From Selenomonas sp. (GTDB taxonomy: Bacteria > Bacillota > Negativicutes > Selenomonadales > Selenomonadaceae), in the NCBI RefSeq assembly GCF_022771645.1, contig NZ_JALFCU010000118.1, positions 56,885-120,884 of the forward strand: a stretch of 64,000 bases of DNA, given 5' to 3'. How positions within the stretch are numbered: the stretch's first letter is position 1; every line of letters begins with the position of its first letter. The notes beneath the pieces were generated by a model. The model saw only the letters and a list, made by a program, of their open reading frames with translations, was not told the DNA's origin and did no database searches. Both the position numbers and the translations under genes were made by a program. This document shows, piece by piece, positions 42,139-51,083 of the stretch.

Positions 42139-43917
42139 ATGAAGTCACATGATACGAGTTTGAAAGTCCTGATGCAACAGGTAGCGTCTGGCGCGGCGCA
42201 GTTGCCGGATTTCCAGCGCGGCTGGGTCTGGGATGACGGGCGGATTCGTGCGCTGATCTACAGCGTCATCCGGAACTTCCCTGTGGGCGCGGCGATGTTC
42301 CTCGAATATGGGAATCCCGAGATCCAGTTCCGCTACCAGCCGATTGAGGGGGCTCCTGCTTCGGCGGCGAGCGAAAAGCCTTCCATGCTGATTCTTGACG
42401 GGCAGCAGCGCTTGACGTCGCTTTACAATGCGATGTACGCCGCGCATCCCGTCAAGACGCAGACGGAGAAGAAGCAGCCCATCGAGCGGTACTATTATCT
42501 TGACATAGAAAAGGCATTAGACCCTTCGTCGGATGCGGACGAAATCGTCCTTTCCATTCCCGCGACGAAGCTCGTCACGTCGAATTTCGGCCGGACGGTC
42601 GAGCTCGATGTCACGACGCAGGAGAAGGAATTCGAGCACAAGCTGTTCCCGCTGAACATTATCTTGGATTTTGTGAAGGCGCAGGACTGGCAGAACAAGT
42701 ATTATGCGTACCATCATTTTCAGCCGGAGGTCATCGCGGAGTTCACGCAGTTCAGCACGAAGTTCGTCATGACAACGATGGAGTATGCGATGCCGGTCAT
42801 CACGCTGGAGAAGGACACGCCGAAGGAAGCGGTTTGCCAGGTGTTCGAGAATGTCAATACGGGCGGCGTTTCGTTGACGGTCTTCGAGCTCGTGACGGCA
42901 GTGTTCGCCATGCATAATTTCCCGCTGCGCAAAGATTGGGAGGAGCGGCAGAAGAAATATTTCTCGGATGAGATTTTGTCCGTGCTCACGGCAACGGATT
43001 TCTTGACGGCGCTGACGCTGCTCGCGTCTTATAAAGGCAACCGGACGGTCAGCTGCAAGAAGAAGGACGTGCTGAACCTGACGTTCGAGGACTATCAGAC
43101 GTATGCGGATGCGCTTTGCGATGGCTTCGTGCTCGCACGGAATTTTTTGAAGGAAGAGCGCATTTTCTCGCGGAAAGACCTGCCGTACACGACGCAGCTG
43201 ATTCCGCTCGGCGCGATCTGTACCGTGCTCGCGGGAGAGCACCAGCTCATGACGAAAGTCGTGCGCGACAAGGTGCGCCGCTGGTATTGGTGCGGCGTGT
43301 TCGGCGAGCTCTACGGCTCGGCAAACGAGACGCGCTATGCCAATGACATCGTGCAGGTGGTCGCGTGGGTCAAGGGTGGCGATTTGCCGAAGACGGTGAC
43401 AGATGCGTATTTCAACCCGCGCCGTCTGCTCGGCATGCAGTCGCGTCAGTCCGCGGCCTACAAGGGCATCATGGCGCTCATCTTGAAGAACAAAAGCCGC
43501 GATTTCATCTCGGGCGTCGAGATGGACTTCACGTGCTTCGCGGATGAAAACGTGGATATCCATCACATCTTTCCGCGTGCCTATGCGGAGTCCATGCATT
43601 ACGAGAAGGCGAAGTGGAACAGCGTTGTGAACAAGACACCGATTTCTGCGAAGTCGAACCGCACGATCGGCGGTGACGCGCCGTCGAAGTATCTCGGAAG
43701 CCTAGAGCGGGCGGGGGCCATCACGTCGGAGAATCTGGACGAGATTGTCGAGACGCATTGGATTGACCATGAGCTCCTGCGGAAGGACGAGTTCGAAGCG
43801 TTCATCGTGGATCGCGCGAAGAAGCTCCTCGACGCCATCGAGCAGGCGACCGGGATGCCCGTGTCCGGGCGCGACTCCGAGGATGTCGTGCAGGCGTTTG
43901 GGCAGTCACTCAAATAA
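42139..43917 (+). CDS. DUF262 / HNH (DUF1524) protein, GmrSD-like
   Basis: 592 residues. The N-terminal DUF262 domain (~1-260) shows the LPDFQRGWVWDD and LILDGQQRLTSLY motifs, a ParB-like nucleotide-binding fold. The C-terminal HNH nuclease region has VDIHHIFPRAY (~480) and KSNRTIGGDAPSKY. This architecture is shared with GmrS-GmrD type IV restriction enzymes that cut modified DNA and with other anti-phage proteins. GGAGGTG sets the start. It is the second gene of a pair with the 40913 gene; the transcript ends at 43989. Confidence 0.83.
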   Translation: MKSHDTSLKVLMQQVASGAAQLPDFQRGWVWDDGRIRALIYSVIRNFPVGAAMFLEYGNPEIQFRYQPIEGAPASAASEKPSMLILDGQQRLTSLYNAMYAAHPVKTQTEKKQPIERYYYLDIEKALDPSSDADEIVLSIPATKLVTSNFGRTVELDVTTQEKEFEHKLFPLNIILDFVKAQDWQNKYYAYHHFQPEVIAEFTQFSTKFVMTTMEYAMPVITLEKDTPKEAVCQVFENVNTGGVSLTVFELVTAVFAMHNFPLRKDWEERQKKYFSDEILSVLTATDFLTALTLLASYKGNRTVSCKKKDVLNLTFEDYQTYADALCDGFVLARNFLKEERIFSRKDLPYTTQLIPLGAICTVLAGEHQLMTKVVRDKVRRWYWCGVFGELYGSANETRYANDIVQVVAWVKGGDLPKTVTDAYFNPRRLLGMQSRQSAAYKGIMALILKNKSRDFISGVEMDFTCFADENVDIHHIFPRAYAESMHYEKAKWNSVVNKTPISAKSNRTIGGDAPSKYLGSLERAGAITSENLDEIVETHWIDHELLRKDEFEAFIVDRAKKLLDAIEQATGMPVSGRDSEDVVQAFGQSLK

Positions 43918-43939
43918 CATAGCGAAATACACGAGAGGG

Positions 43940-43989
43940 AAAATCCCCATCGGTACACCATTCCAAGAGGTGTATCGATGGGGATTTTT
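43940..43989. terminator. Bidirectional terminator
   Basis: AAATCCCCATCG.TACACC / GGTGTA.CGATGGGGATTT with T-run. It separates the DUF262 gene from the convergent ABC ATPase operon. Confidence 0.9.
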
Positions 43990-43994
43990 GCGTC

Positions 43995-46322
43995 TCAGGC
44001 GCTGGTTGTTTCTGGCGAGCCGCATGCGGATCGAGATGTTTCCATCATTTTCTGATAGTGCTGCTCCTGGCCCATGGCCTTGAAAATAAGGCGGAAGGCT
44101 TCTCGGTAGGGTTGGGCGTCGGTTGCGTCATCGACGTAATGGGCATCGTGCCCGAAGTCGTTCGGCGCGGCGATATAGCGCAGCAGCGCTTCTGCGGGAT
44201 GATATTGCGTCATGTCGGGCCGGCCACTTTCGGGAGCCGGCTTCTTGAGTTTTCCCAGCACCTCGGCACGCAGTTTTTTGCGGTCGTAGGAACACATCTG
44301 GATGAAGTAGTAATCCAGAATTTGCCGGATGGCGTGGATGACCGAGATGGTCGAGTTGGCTTCCTGCAATTGCGTCCAGAGGGCTTGGTAGTTGTTTTGC
44401 ACGGGATTGTAGTTGATGGTTCTGGGCAGGCTGCTCGCCGGGTCTTGTTTCGTGCAGAGGTAGACGGAGGACTGATTCCCGTCTTTCAGCACTTTGTAAA
44501 AATTTGTTGCCTTGAAGTCCTGCACCCATTGATCGGTGACTTCCATGTGGAAACGGATGTTGTGCGTCAGGATGAAGATTTGCTTGATGTACCCGCCTGT
44601 GTCTTGCGGATCGTGATAATCCGCCGTGCTGTGGCACACCTCCAGCAATTCTCGGATGAGGGAACTGACGATGAACAGGACGCCGTCATCCATGCTGGAG
44701 ACCGGGTCGTCGATGACCACGATTTTCTTCTTCTGCTGGCCGTCCTCGCGGCCTCCCTTGACTTGGTGATAGAAGTAGAGGAATGCGATGAACTGCAGCT
44801 CGCCTTCGCTGAGGTTTTCCGCGATGCTGCCATCGGCGCGGACGATTTCGTAATGGTTCCGGTATGCTTTTGATTCGCGCAGGCGGAATCCTTGGAAGCC
44901 GGTATAGCGCAAGGTGTCGTTGATCTGGTTCATCACGTCGACGGTGCTGACGATTTCCTTGCTCAGGTTCGCGATTTTGCTTTCGATGGAAGCCTTTTCT
45001 TTTTGCAGGGCATTGAGCGCTTTCGATGCGGCAGCGCAGGATTTTTCGGCGTTCTTGAGATTCTTGTCATACGCCGACAGATCGTCTGCTACAAGGGATT
45101 TCAAGTATTCCAAAATCTGTCGCTTGCATTTTGCCTGCTGGTTTTTCTGGTCGTCGATGATGGCATTGTATGCATCGATTTTCTTGTTGAAATCTTCGAC
45201 GAGCTGATTCAATTCGCGAATGATGGGAAGAATCGGCTTGAGCTCCGCTGCGGGCTGCGCCGGCGTTTTGAGCTTTTCGTCGAGGCGCTCTTGGTTGAGC
45301 TCGATGCCATCCTGCAACTTCTCTAGCAGGCCGTCGTATGCATCCCAGCCGAGCGATTGGGGAAGCGGCTTGCTTTTGTTGGAAGCGAGCAGCTGGAGAG
45401 CGTTATCCGCAAAGGATAGGTAGGTGTTTTGAAGCAGGGAGAGCTGGCGCGTCTTTTCCTTGTATTGCTCGTCAAAGACGGAAGCCAGCTGCTGCTCGAA
45501 ATCATCGGGCAACGGTTGCTGGCAATACGGGCATTTGCCATTGGCTTTCTGCGAGAAATGGTGATGCCCGTCCTTGACCCAGTCCACGGCTCCGAGCGCG
45601 GTCAAGAATTGCGCGAATTGGGATTCGCTGCTGCTGGTGATGCTTTCGGCGAGCAAGTGGAGATGCTCGTCGATTACGGCAGGGAATTGTTCCGGTGCGC
45701 GATGAAATTTTTCGAGCTTGCTTTTCGCTTTTCCGAACGCAGTCGCGGCGGTTGTCTTCAAGACTTCGATGTCGTGAGATTCAACCGCGAGCTCCTTGTC
45801 AGACATGGCGTTATAAAAGGAGTCCTTTTTCTTGATTTTCAAGTCGATAGTATCAAAATCTTTACGCTGTGGTTTTGTCTTTTCCCAGATGATTTCCTTC
45901 AAGTTGGGAAGCAGGGCAGACTTTTTGTCTTCTTTTTCGCGAGCTGTTTTTTCGGCTGCTTGCACCTTGTTCTTGGCATCGTCCAACTTTTTCTCAAGCG
46001 CGGCAATCTGTTCTTCTTTTTCCTTGTTGCCCTTGCAGATGGTGTAGATGCCATGCAGCTGCTTGTAGTTCGAAACTTCTTCGGAGACGAACTCGCGATT
46101 GTAAATCAGGATTTCGTAATCCTCGGGCGTGACGCTATCGGCCCATTCCAGATGGTCGGGGCTTCCGATGCTTCGCGCGATCGTGGATTTGCCTGTGCCG
46201 TTTTCACCGTAGAAGAAATTGATGACGGTCGGCTCGATGGTCGCGGGGGAATCTTGGAACGTGGCGGTATCGATGCGGATGGTCTTGATGGCTGGGCATT
46301 TTTTCTCGTTCATGGTCGGCAT
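43995..46322 (-). CDS. AAA_13/ABC-type ATPase with long coiled coil (PrrC/RloC-like)
   Basis: 775 residues. Walker A GENGTGKST (residues 39-47). A long coiled coil (~100-500) is interrupted by KCPYCQQPL (~265), a possible zinc hook. An ABC signature ENLSEGELQF and a Walker B KKIVVIDDPVSSMDD follow, then a ~200-residue C-terminal region with HNIRFH and NDFGHDAHY. The family includes PrrC/RloC anticodon nucleases and the ATPases of ABC three-component conflict systems. The ATG at 46322 has AAAGGAG upstream; a TTG at 46355 overlaps the previous gene. Last gene of a leftward operon. Confidence 0.8.
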   Translation of the reverse strand: MPTMNEKKCPAIKTIRIDTATFQDSPATIEPTVINFFYGENGTGKSTIARSIGSPDHLEWADSVTPEDYEILIYNREFVSEEVSNYKQLHGIYTICKGNKEKEEQIAALEKKLDDAKNKVQAAEKTAREKEDKKSALLPNLKEIIWEKTKPQRKDFDTIDLKIKKKDSFYNAMSDKELAVESHDIEVLKTTAATAFGKAKSKLEKFHRAPEQFPAVIDEHLHLLAESITSSSESQFAQFLTALGAVDWVKDGHHHFSQKANGKCPYCQQPLPDDFEQQLASVFDEQYKEKTRQLSLLQNTYLSFADNALQLLASNKSKPLPQSLGWDAYDGLLEKLQDGIELNQERLDEKLKTPAQPAAELKPILPIIRELNQLVEDFNKKIDAYNAIIDDQKNQQAKCKRQILEYLKSLVADDLSAYDKNLKNAEKSCAAASKALNALQKEKASIESKIANLSKEIVSTVDVMNQINDTLRYTGFQGFRLRESKAYRNHYEIVRADGSIAENLSEGELQFIAFLYFYHQVKGGREDGQQKKKIVVIDDPVSSMDDGVLFIVSSLIRELLEVCHSTADYHDPQDTGGYIKQIFILTHNIRFHMEVTDQWVQDFKATNFYKVLKDGNQSSVYLCTKQDPASSLPRTINYNPVQNNYQALWTQLQEANSTISVIHAIRQILDYYFIQMCSYDRKKLRAEVLGKLKKPAPESGRPDMTQYHPAEALLRYIAAPNDFGHDAHYVDDATDAQPYREAFRLIFKAMGQEQHYQKMMETSRSACGSPETTSA

Positions 46323-46342
46323 GGGTTCTCCTTTCGCGTTCG

Positions 46343-46972
46343 TTAAAAGAGACAAGGGATGTTGTTACGATGGAAGACGGATAGGAGATTAGCTTCCTTG
46401 ACCGTCCAATGCGGCGTGTCAAATTCATTGCTGAGGTCTGAGTGTCGGATTTGGAGGTCGGAGACGATTTGGTTTAGCTGCTGTTGCTGAATATCAAAAA
46501 TGAGGGAATAGCTGATTTTGACGGATTGTTCCCGCTTGTCGATACCTTTGATGATGCCGAAATGTGCTTTGTGGTTGGCATCCGTTTTGCTTCCATGACG
46601 GTTCGGACTGGCAAAGATGCAGGGGAATGAGCGGAGTTCTGCCTGCGCGGAAGCATCAAGGCGGCAGAAGCGTTTTTGCAACTGCGGGCTGATGCTTTCG
46701 TTGAAGACGAGCTCGTTTGGAATTGTCACGTAATCGCGACGGAGAAATTCTTCTTCGAGGACAATGAGGTTGTAGCAAGAGTGGTTCATCGGCTCGCTGG
46801 GGAGAGGATTTTGCTGGTGTCCAGCTGACGAGGGGAGAACAACGACCCTCGTCTCGATGTTGTTGATTGTGGGATTTGGGCCGATGGCAAACGAAGAGTT
46901 GTCACTGTTGAAGGTCGTGGATTCGATGGGGAGAGTTTTCGGGACGATGACCGAACGTGATGATTCATCCAT
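46343..46972 (-). CDS. Unknown 209-aa protein, middle gene of the ABC operon
   Basis: 209 residues. The first ~65 are Ser/Asn/Pro-rich. The rest forms a compact domain containing CYNLIVLEEEFLRRDYVTIP, LRSFPCIFASPNRHG and HWTVKEANLL. I recall similar pairs of genes in gut Firmicutes but cannot name a function. It starts 8 bases after the upstream stop and ends 20 bases before the ATPase start, so all three are one operon. It is a candidate middle component of a three-component system. Confidence 0.65.
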   Translation of the reverse strand: MDESSRSVIVPKTLPIESTTFNSDNSSFAIGPNPTINNIETRVVVLPSSAGHQQNPLPSEPMNHSCYNLIVLEEEFLRRDYVTIPNELVFNESISPQLQKRFCRLDASAQAELRSFPCIFASPNRHGSKTDANHKAHFGIIKGIDKREQSVKISYSLIFDIQQQQLNQIVSDLQIRHSDLSNEFDTPHWTVKEANLLSVFHRNNIPCLF

Positions 46973-46980
46973 ATTGCAAA

Positions 46981-47877
46981 TCAATCCTTGTAGTTGTTGA
47001 TGACATTGTTGTTTCCTTGAATGATGTTGTTCCCGTTTCCGTTGATCGTGATGTGGGAAAGCGGCAGGTTGTAGACATTTTGCGTGTGGGGAGCATCGGC
47101 GGGCGGCAGCACTTCCGCATGCGCAAAGGAGGAGGCGTCGCTGGCGGATGAAGGGGCTTCGTCCTGTTTCTGTTGGTTGCTTGGAATTTGCGGGAGCTCG
47201 TGCAAGACCGTGATTTTTCTCTGGCTCTCTTCGACGAACGTTGCTTGGAACGTTCGCCTTCCATGTGATTGGTTTTGCGGGAACCAGTTTTCGTACGTTT
47301 CGCGGCCGCAGGTGTTGTCCGTTCGACAGCACACGCAGAAATGCCAAACGCCGAGCAAGAACGGCGCGATGTACAGGCTGTCCTGCCGGCATAACTTCTC
47401 TTTGCTGATGGGAGCGCCGTCGGGCTGCGCGTAAAATTCCCGCGACGAAGGGATGGAATCGTCCTGCTCGATGAGAAGGATGAGCGCTTTGCAGAGCCAT
47501 TCGTCTTTCTGCGTTCCCATATCGACGAATTTCTGGACGATGCCTTCCATGGAATGCATGGCAGCAGCGTATTCGTCACGTAGCCGCGAGGAGAAAATTT
47601 CTCGCGTATCGGCGTCCTTCAACCGCGCATCCGACCATCCCCAGTTTTCACATTGTTTGAACTTGCGGGTGCCGTTGCGATTGGCGCGTGTATCTTGGCT
47701 CGGATTGGGCAGATTGGGGAAAATGATGTTTGCTAACGCGAGAAATAAGTCGGGCTCCGTGCGCCCGCTTTTTTTGCCGGTCAGCTGGTCGCTTCTGATG
47801 CCGGTTGTCGTTCTTGCTTCTGCGAACAGAGCGAAGAATGTGCCGCCGCAAAGACGAAAGGGAGGATGCTGAGTCAT
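46981..47877 (-). CDS. Unknown 298-aa protein with C-terminal NGNGN tail, first gene of the ABC operon
   Basis: 298 residues. Residues ~1-200 form a globular domain (FFALFAEARTTTGIRSDQL, then WLCKALILLIEQDDSI, then FLLGVWHFCVCCR). A Ser/Ala/Pro linker leads to the tail ITINGNGNNIIQGNNNVINN, an Asn/Gly strand-turn pattern often seen at the C-terminus of conflict-system proteins. GAGG precedes the ATG. The tail resembles an oligomerisation or interaction module; the enzymatic role is unknown. Confidence 0.65.
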   Translation of the reverse strand: MTQHPPFRLCGGTFFALFAEARTTTGIRSDQLTGKKSGRTEPDLFLALANIIFPNLPNPSQDTRANRNGTRKFKQCENWGWSDARLKDADTREIFSSRLRDEYAAAMHSMEGIVQKFVDMGTQKDEWLCKALILLIEQDDSIPSSREFYAQPDGAPISKEKLCRQDSLYIAPFLLGVWHFCVCCRTDNTCGRETYENWFPQNQSHGRRTFQATFVEESQRKITVLHELPQIPSNQQKQDEAPSSASDASSFAHAEVLPPADAPHTQNVYNLPLSHITINGNGNNIIQGNNNVINNYKD

Positions 47878-48371
47878 GGCGAGCCTCGATTCTCAAAAAA
47901 ATGACTGAAGTGACTGAAATGACACAATTCGGGGGTTGCAAGATGACTGAAGTTACTTCGGAATAAAGCGTGTCAAGGGAAGAGCAAATGCGGTGGTGCT
48001 TTACGAAAAGCGACCGCTGAAGATGGCTTCTTATCATTATAGCACGATAGAACGATTTTTCTCTACACATTAAAGATATGTTTTTTGCGAACTGCAAGAA
48101 CTGTCGGTTTTGTATCACGTCCCGAGCATGACAGAAAACTGCTTCCGACCATCGATACGCCGCTCCCAGTCGACCTTGGGGAGCCGTTCACCGTGTCGGC
48201 GGTTTGGACAACTGAATATTTGGCCAGTGATGTGAACCAGCTGGACGCAACTTGAGGCGGAGATGTCAAAGTCTCGCTCAGGCAGATTTTCTGCGTCTGG
48301 TTTCATGCCGCTGGCTTTTTTCGCAGGTCTCCGTCTCTTCGCAGCAGCGGTGAGATGAGGAGACCTGCATC
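47878..48371. other. Intergenic region between the ABC operon and the prophage
   Basis: 494 bases without a convincing gene. It holds the iterated motif at its left end. A 63-codon minus-strand frame (48306-48115, MKPDAENLPERDFD...) and an overlapping 68-codon frame are open, but neither has a clear ribosome site and I recognise neither. The change from host or island genes to phage genes, and so a possible attachment site, lies here or further left. No duplicated core can be tested because the other phage end is outside the window. Confidence 0.5.
47901..47959. promoter_or_regulatory. Iterated TGACTGAA motif upstream of the ABC operon
   Basis: ATGACTGAAG (47901), TGACTGAAAT (47911) and ATGACTGAAGTTACTTC (47943-47959, itself partly dyadic), all within 85 bases of the operon start. 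A minus-strand TTGACA lies at 47976-47971, but no good -10 is paired with it. It may be an operator array; the same bases also read as a 21-codon plus-strand ORF. Confidence 0.4.
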
Positions 48372-48986
48372 ATGGAACAGCAGAAAAAGAATCGGTACTA
48401 CTTTGGCTATTACGATGGGAACGGGAATTTCTACATTCCGATGTTCGAGGACGAGGGGGTTCTCTCTATGGCGGAGGCCGAGAGATACCCGCGCTGCAAG
48501 GTCTTTGATGGCAAGAAAAAGCGCTGGGCGCGGCTGGTTCCTTGCTCGGAAGCGCAGGCACGGGCGTTCATGCATTTCGTCTGGAATGAGCAGCAGGCGG
48601 AGATGCGGAAGAAGCGCTGCATGGTGCGCGGGAAGAGCGGGAAGCTGATTCGCTGCCCGGAGGAGCGGAAATGCGAGCATTGCCCGTTCTTCCTCGATGG
48701 CACGAAGGAAGCATACGAGCCGGCATCGGTGGAATATCTGGTCGTGAACGAAGCGACGGATGTGGCACTCTTGGCGGCTTCCGCAGAAGAGCAGACCGTT
48801 TCCCGTCTTCTGACGGATGAAATCTGGGCGGCGGTCGCCGAGCTCGGCGATGCGTATGTCGCTGTGCTCAAGCTCCGCGCACAGGGGAAGAAGCAGAGCG
48901 AGATCGCACGGGAGCTTCACATCCCCGCACGGACGGTGTCGGATATGATGACGAAAATGAAACGGGTCGTTTCGGAAATCTTGTAA
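48372..48986 (+). CDS. Phage sigma-70 region 4-like protein
   Basis: 204 residues. The C-terminal ~55 (DAYVAVLKLRAQGKKQSEIARELHIPARTVSDMMTKM) form a sigma-70 region 4-type helix-turn-helix. A central cysteine cluster (CMVRG...CPEERKCEHCPF) may bind zinc. Such proteins in Firmicute phages are thought to direct phage transcription. AGGAG precedes the ATG. It converges with the leftward replication block and ends at the terminator at 48997. Confidence 0.68.
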   Translation: MEQQKKNRYYFGYYDGNGNFYIPMFEDEGVLSMAEAERYPRCKVFDGKKKRWARLVPCSEAQARAFMHFVWNEQQAEMRKKRCMVRGKSGKLIRCPEERKCEHCPFFLDGTKEAYEPASVEYLVVNEATDVALLAASAEEQTVSRLLTDEIWAAVAELGDAYVAVLKLRAQGKKQSEIARELHIPARTVSDMMTKMKRVVSEIL

Positions 48987-48996
48987 GTATAGTACG

Positions 48997-49040
48997 AGGG
49001 CGATGCTCATCCTGTTGGGATGGGCACCGCCCTCTTTTTA
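48997..49040 (+). terminator. Terminator between sigma-like gene and phage polA
   Basis: Two-part hairpin (GAGGGCG/CGCCCTC with inner TGCTCATCC/GGATGGGCA) followed by TTTTT. Confidence 0.85.
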
Positions 49041-51020
49041 GTCTTTCTGGTAAAACGCGCACTCGTAGCCATCGGCACGCAAAAGCAGCCCTGGCATCCA
49101 TGGCGGCGTGCGGCCCATCTTCTCGCAAATGTCCGCGACGCTCGCCGTTTGTTCGCACTCGATAATGAGCTCGTCGTGGACGTGAGCGCAGATCCATGCG
49201 CGGCGCAGCGTCCGCATCGCGTACATGAGGATGTCGCGGCTCGTGGCCTGGACGATGTTCTCGACGAATTTCGGGCCGTAGCTTTCGAGACGTTCCCATT
49301 TCTTCGTGAGACCGATGCCCTCGTAGGTGACCGATTCGCCGCCGAAGCGGTTGACGCCCATCTGCGGCTTGGTGTATGCGAGCTTGCGCCCGCTCGGGAG
49401 CGTGAGGAACAGAAAGCCGCTGCGATAGGCGAAATGAAGATTGCCGAGCCTGCTGTCGAGATGTTCTTTCACGGCTTGCTTCACGGCGCGATCGACCGCC
49501 CACCAGAACGCGACGATGTTCGGATTCGCTTCGCGCCACGCATCGACGAGCGGCTGGAGCTCGGATTCCTGAAGTCCCATTTCGAGTGCGCCCATAGCTT
49601 TCAGCGCACCGACCGAGCCGCCATAGCCGAGGGCGAGCTCCGAGATTTTGCCTTTCTGCCGCAGTTCGCCGTTCACGCCGTGCTTCACGACCGGCACGCC
49701 GAACATGCGGGACGCAGCCGCGCAATAGATATCGCCGTTCTCGGCGAAGACCTTCATGCGCCAGCTTTCGCCTGCGAGGTACGACAGTACCCGCGCTTCG
49801 ATGGCCGAGAAGTCCGCGACGATGAATTTGCAGCCCTTGCGCGGCACGAACGCCGTGCGAACGATCTGGGAGAGGACTTCAGGGACGGAATCGTAGAGCA
49901 ATTCGAGCGCGTCAAAGTTCCCATCGCGGACGAGCGCCCGCGCTTCCGCGAGGTCGGGCAGGCTGTTGCGGCGGAGGTTTTGCAATTGAATCATGCGACC
50001 GCTCCAGCGGCCCGTTCGCGTCGCGCCGTAGAACTGGAACATCCCCCGCGCCCGACCATCGGCGCAGACCGCCGTCTGCATCGCCTGATATTTCTTGACA
50101 GAGGACTTTGCCGCTTGCAGCCGCAGGCCGAGGACGGTCTTGACGGGCTCGTTCGCGGTCGGGATGGCCTGCGCGACGTCTTTCTTGCCGAGGCTTTCCA
50201 TCGGCGAACCTTGCGCGGCGAGCCAGTCTTTCATCTGCGCGACGGAGTTCGGATTTTCGAGATGCGTGATGGACTTCATGCGTTCCATCAATACTGCCCG
50301 CGCACGTTCGTCGAGTGCGATGGCCTGCTCGACAAGCGTGCGGTCGATCGCGATACCACGGTCATTGATTTGCTGGTCGAGCGCGTATTCTTCCCAGATG
50401 GTGTCGGGGACGGGGAATCTCGCGAGCTTTTGCTGGATGGCCTGTTCGACTTCGACGTCGCGCTGGTTGTACGTCTTGAAGAGCGTCCATTTCTCCTGCG
50501 ACTGCCACGGCAAGTTGCGCATACGCATGCCGTTTGCCTTCGTCGGCTTGCACGGCATACAGTAATAACGGATGAGCGCCGCGCCCTCCGTCATTTTCTG
50601 TTCATCGAGGTTCAGCACCGAGCCGATGCCTTTCAGCGAGAGCGGCAAGCCGAGCGTCGCGCCCCAGATGCGGGAGCAGCGCCAGCTGGCGGGATTGAGG
50701 TAATCGCCGATCGCATCGCCGAGCGGGGCGTAGTGACGGAATGCTTCGGGATGCACTTTGCGAATCCAGCGAGAGATACAGATGCGCTCGAAGCTCGCGT
50801 TGTACGCCCATTTCAGCACCTCGTCGCTCACGAGCGCGTCGATGATTTCGTCCGGCAAGTACTCGCCGCACGCGAGGTCGTAGACGCGCACCGGCCTGCC
50901 GTCGACGCTCACGCCGAAGAGCAAAATCTCGAACGCCGGCGATTCGACGTAGCGGTACACGCCCGCTTTTGCGAGATCGACGTCGCTGTAGGTTTCGATA
51001 TCGATGGATAGTTTTTCCAT
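49038..51020 (-). CDS. Phage family A DNA polymerase
   Basis: 660 residues. An N-terminal 3'-5' exonuclease starts with the LSIDIETYSD motif. Polymerase motif A is ADFSAIEARVLSYLAGE, motif B includes KGKISELALGYGGS and motif C is VHDELI. It replicates the phage genome. The ATG at 51020 has AAGGAGG upstream. It is the last gene of the leftward block after the DUF2800 and DUF2815 genes, an order common in Firmicute prophages. Confidence 0.92.
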   Translation of the reverse strand: MEKLSIDIETYSDVDLAKAGVYRYVESPAFEILLFGVSVDGRPVRVYDLACGEYLPDEIIDALVSDEVLKWAYNASFERICISRWIRKVHPEAFRHYAPLGDAIGDYLNPASWRCSRIWGATLGLPLSLKGIGSVLNLDEQKMTEGAALIRYYCMPCKPTKANGMRMRNLPWQSQEKWTLFKTYNQRDVEVEQAIQQKLARFPVPDTIWEEYALDQQINDRGIAIDRTLVEQAIALDERARAVLMERMKSITHLENPNSVAQMKDWLAAQGSPMESLGKKDVAQAIPTANEPVKTVLGLRLQAAKSSVKKYQAMQTAVCADGRARGMFQFYGATRTGRWSGRMIQLQNLRRNSLPDLAEARALVRDGNFDALELLYDSVPEVLSQIVRTAFVPRKGCKFIVADFSAIEARVLSYLAGESWRMKVFAENGDIYCAAASRMFGVPVVKHGVNGELRQKGKISELALGYGGSVGALKAMGALEMGLQESELQPLVDAWREANPNIVAFWWAVDRAVKQAVKEHLDSRLGNLHFAYRSGFLFLTLPSGRKLAYTKPQMGVNRFGGESVTYEGIGLTKKWERLESYGPKFVENIVQATSRDILMYAMRTLRRAWICAHVHDELIIECEQTASVADICEKMGRTPPWMPGLLLRADGYECAFYQKD

Positions 51021-51083
51021 GGGGCCTCCTTCGCGAAAAAGGCGGCGGAATGCCCGCCGCCCAGTCAAAGCCGTATCGATGAT

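Noticed and set aside
48063..48306. Two overlapping minus-strand frames of 63 and 68 codons before the sigma-like phage gene
   Set aside because: No good ribosome site and no recognised domain; kept only as a note in the intergenic entry. One could be a remnant gene.
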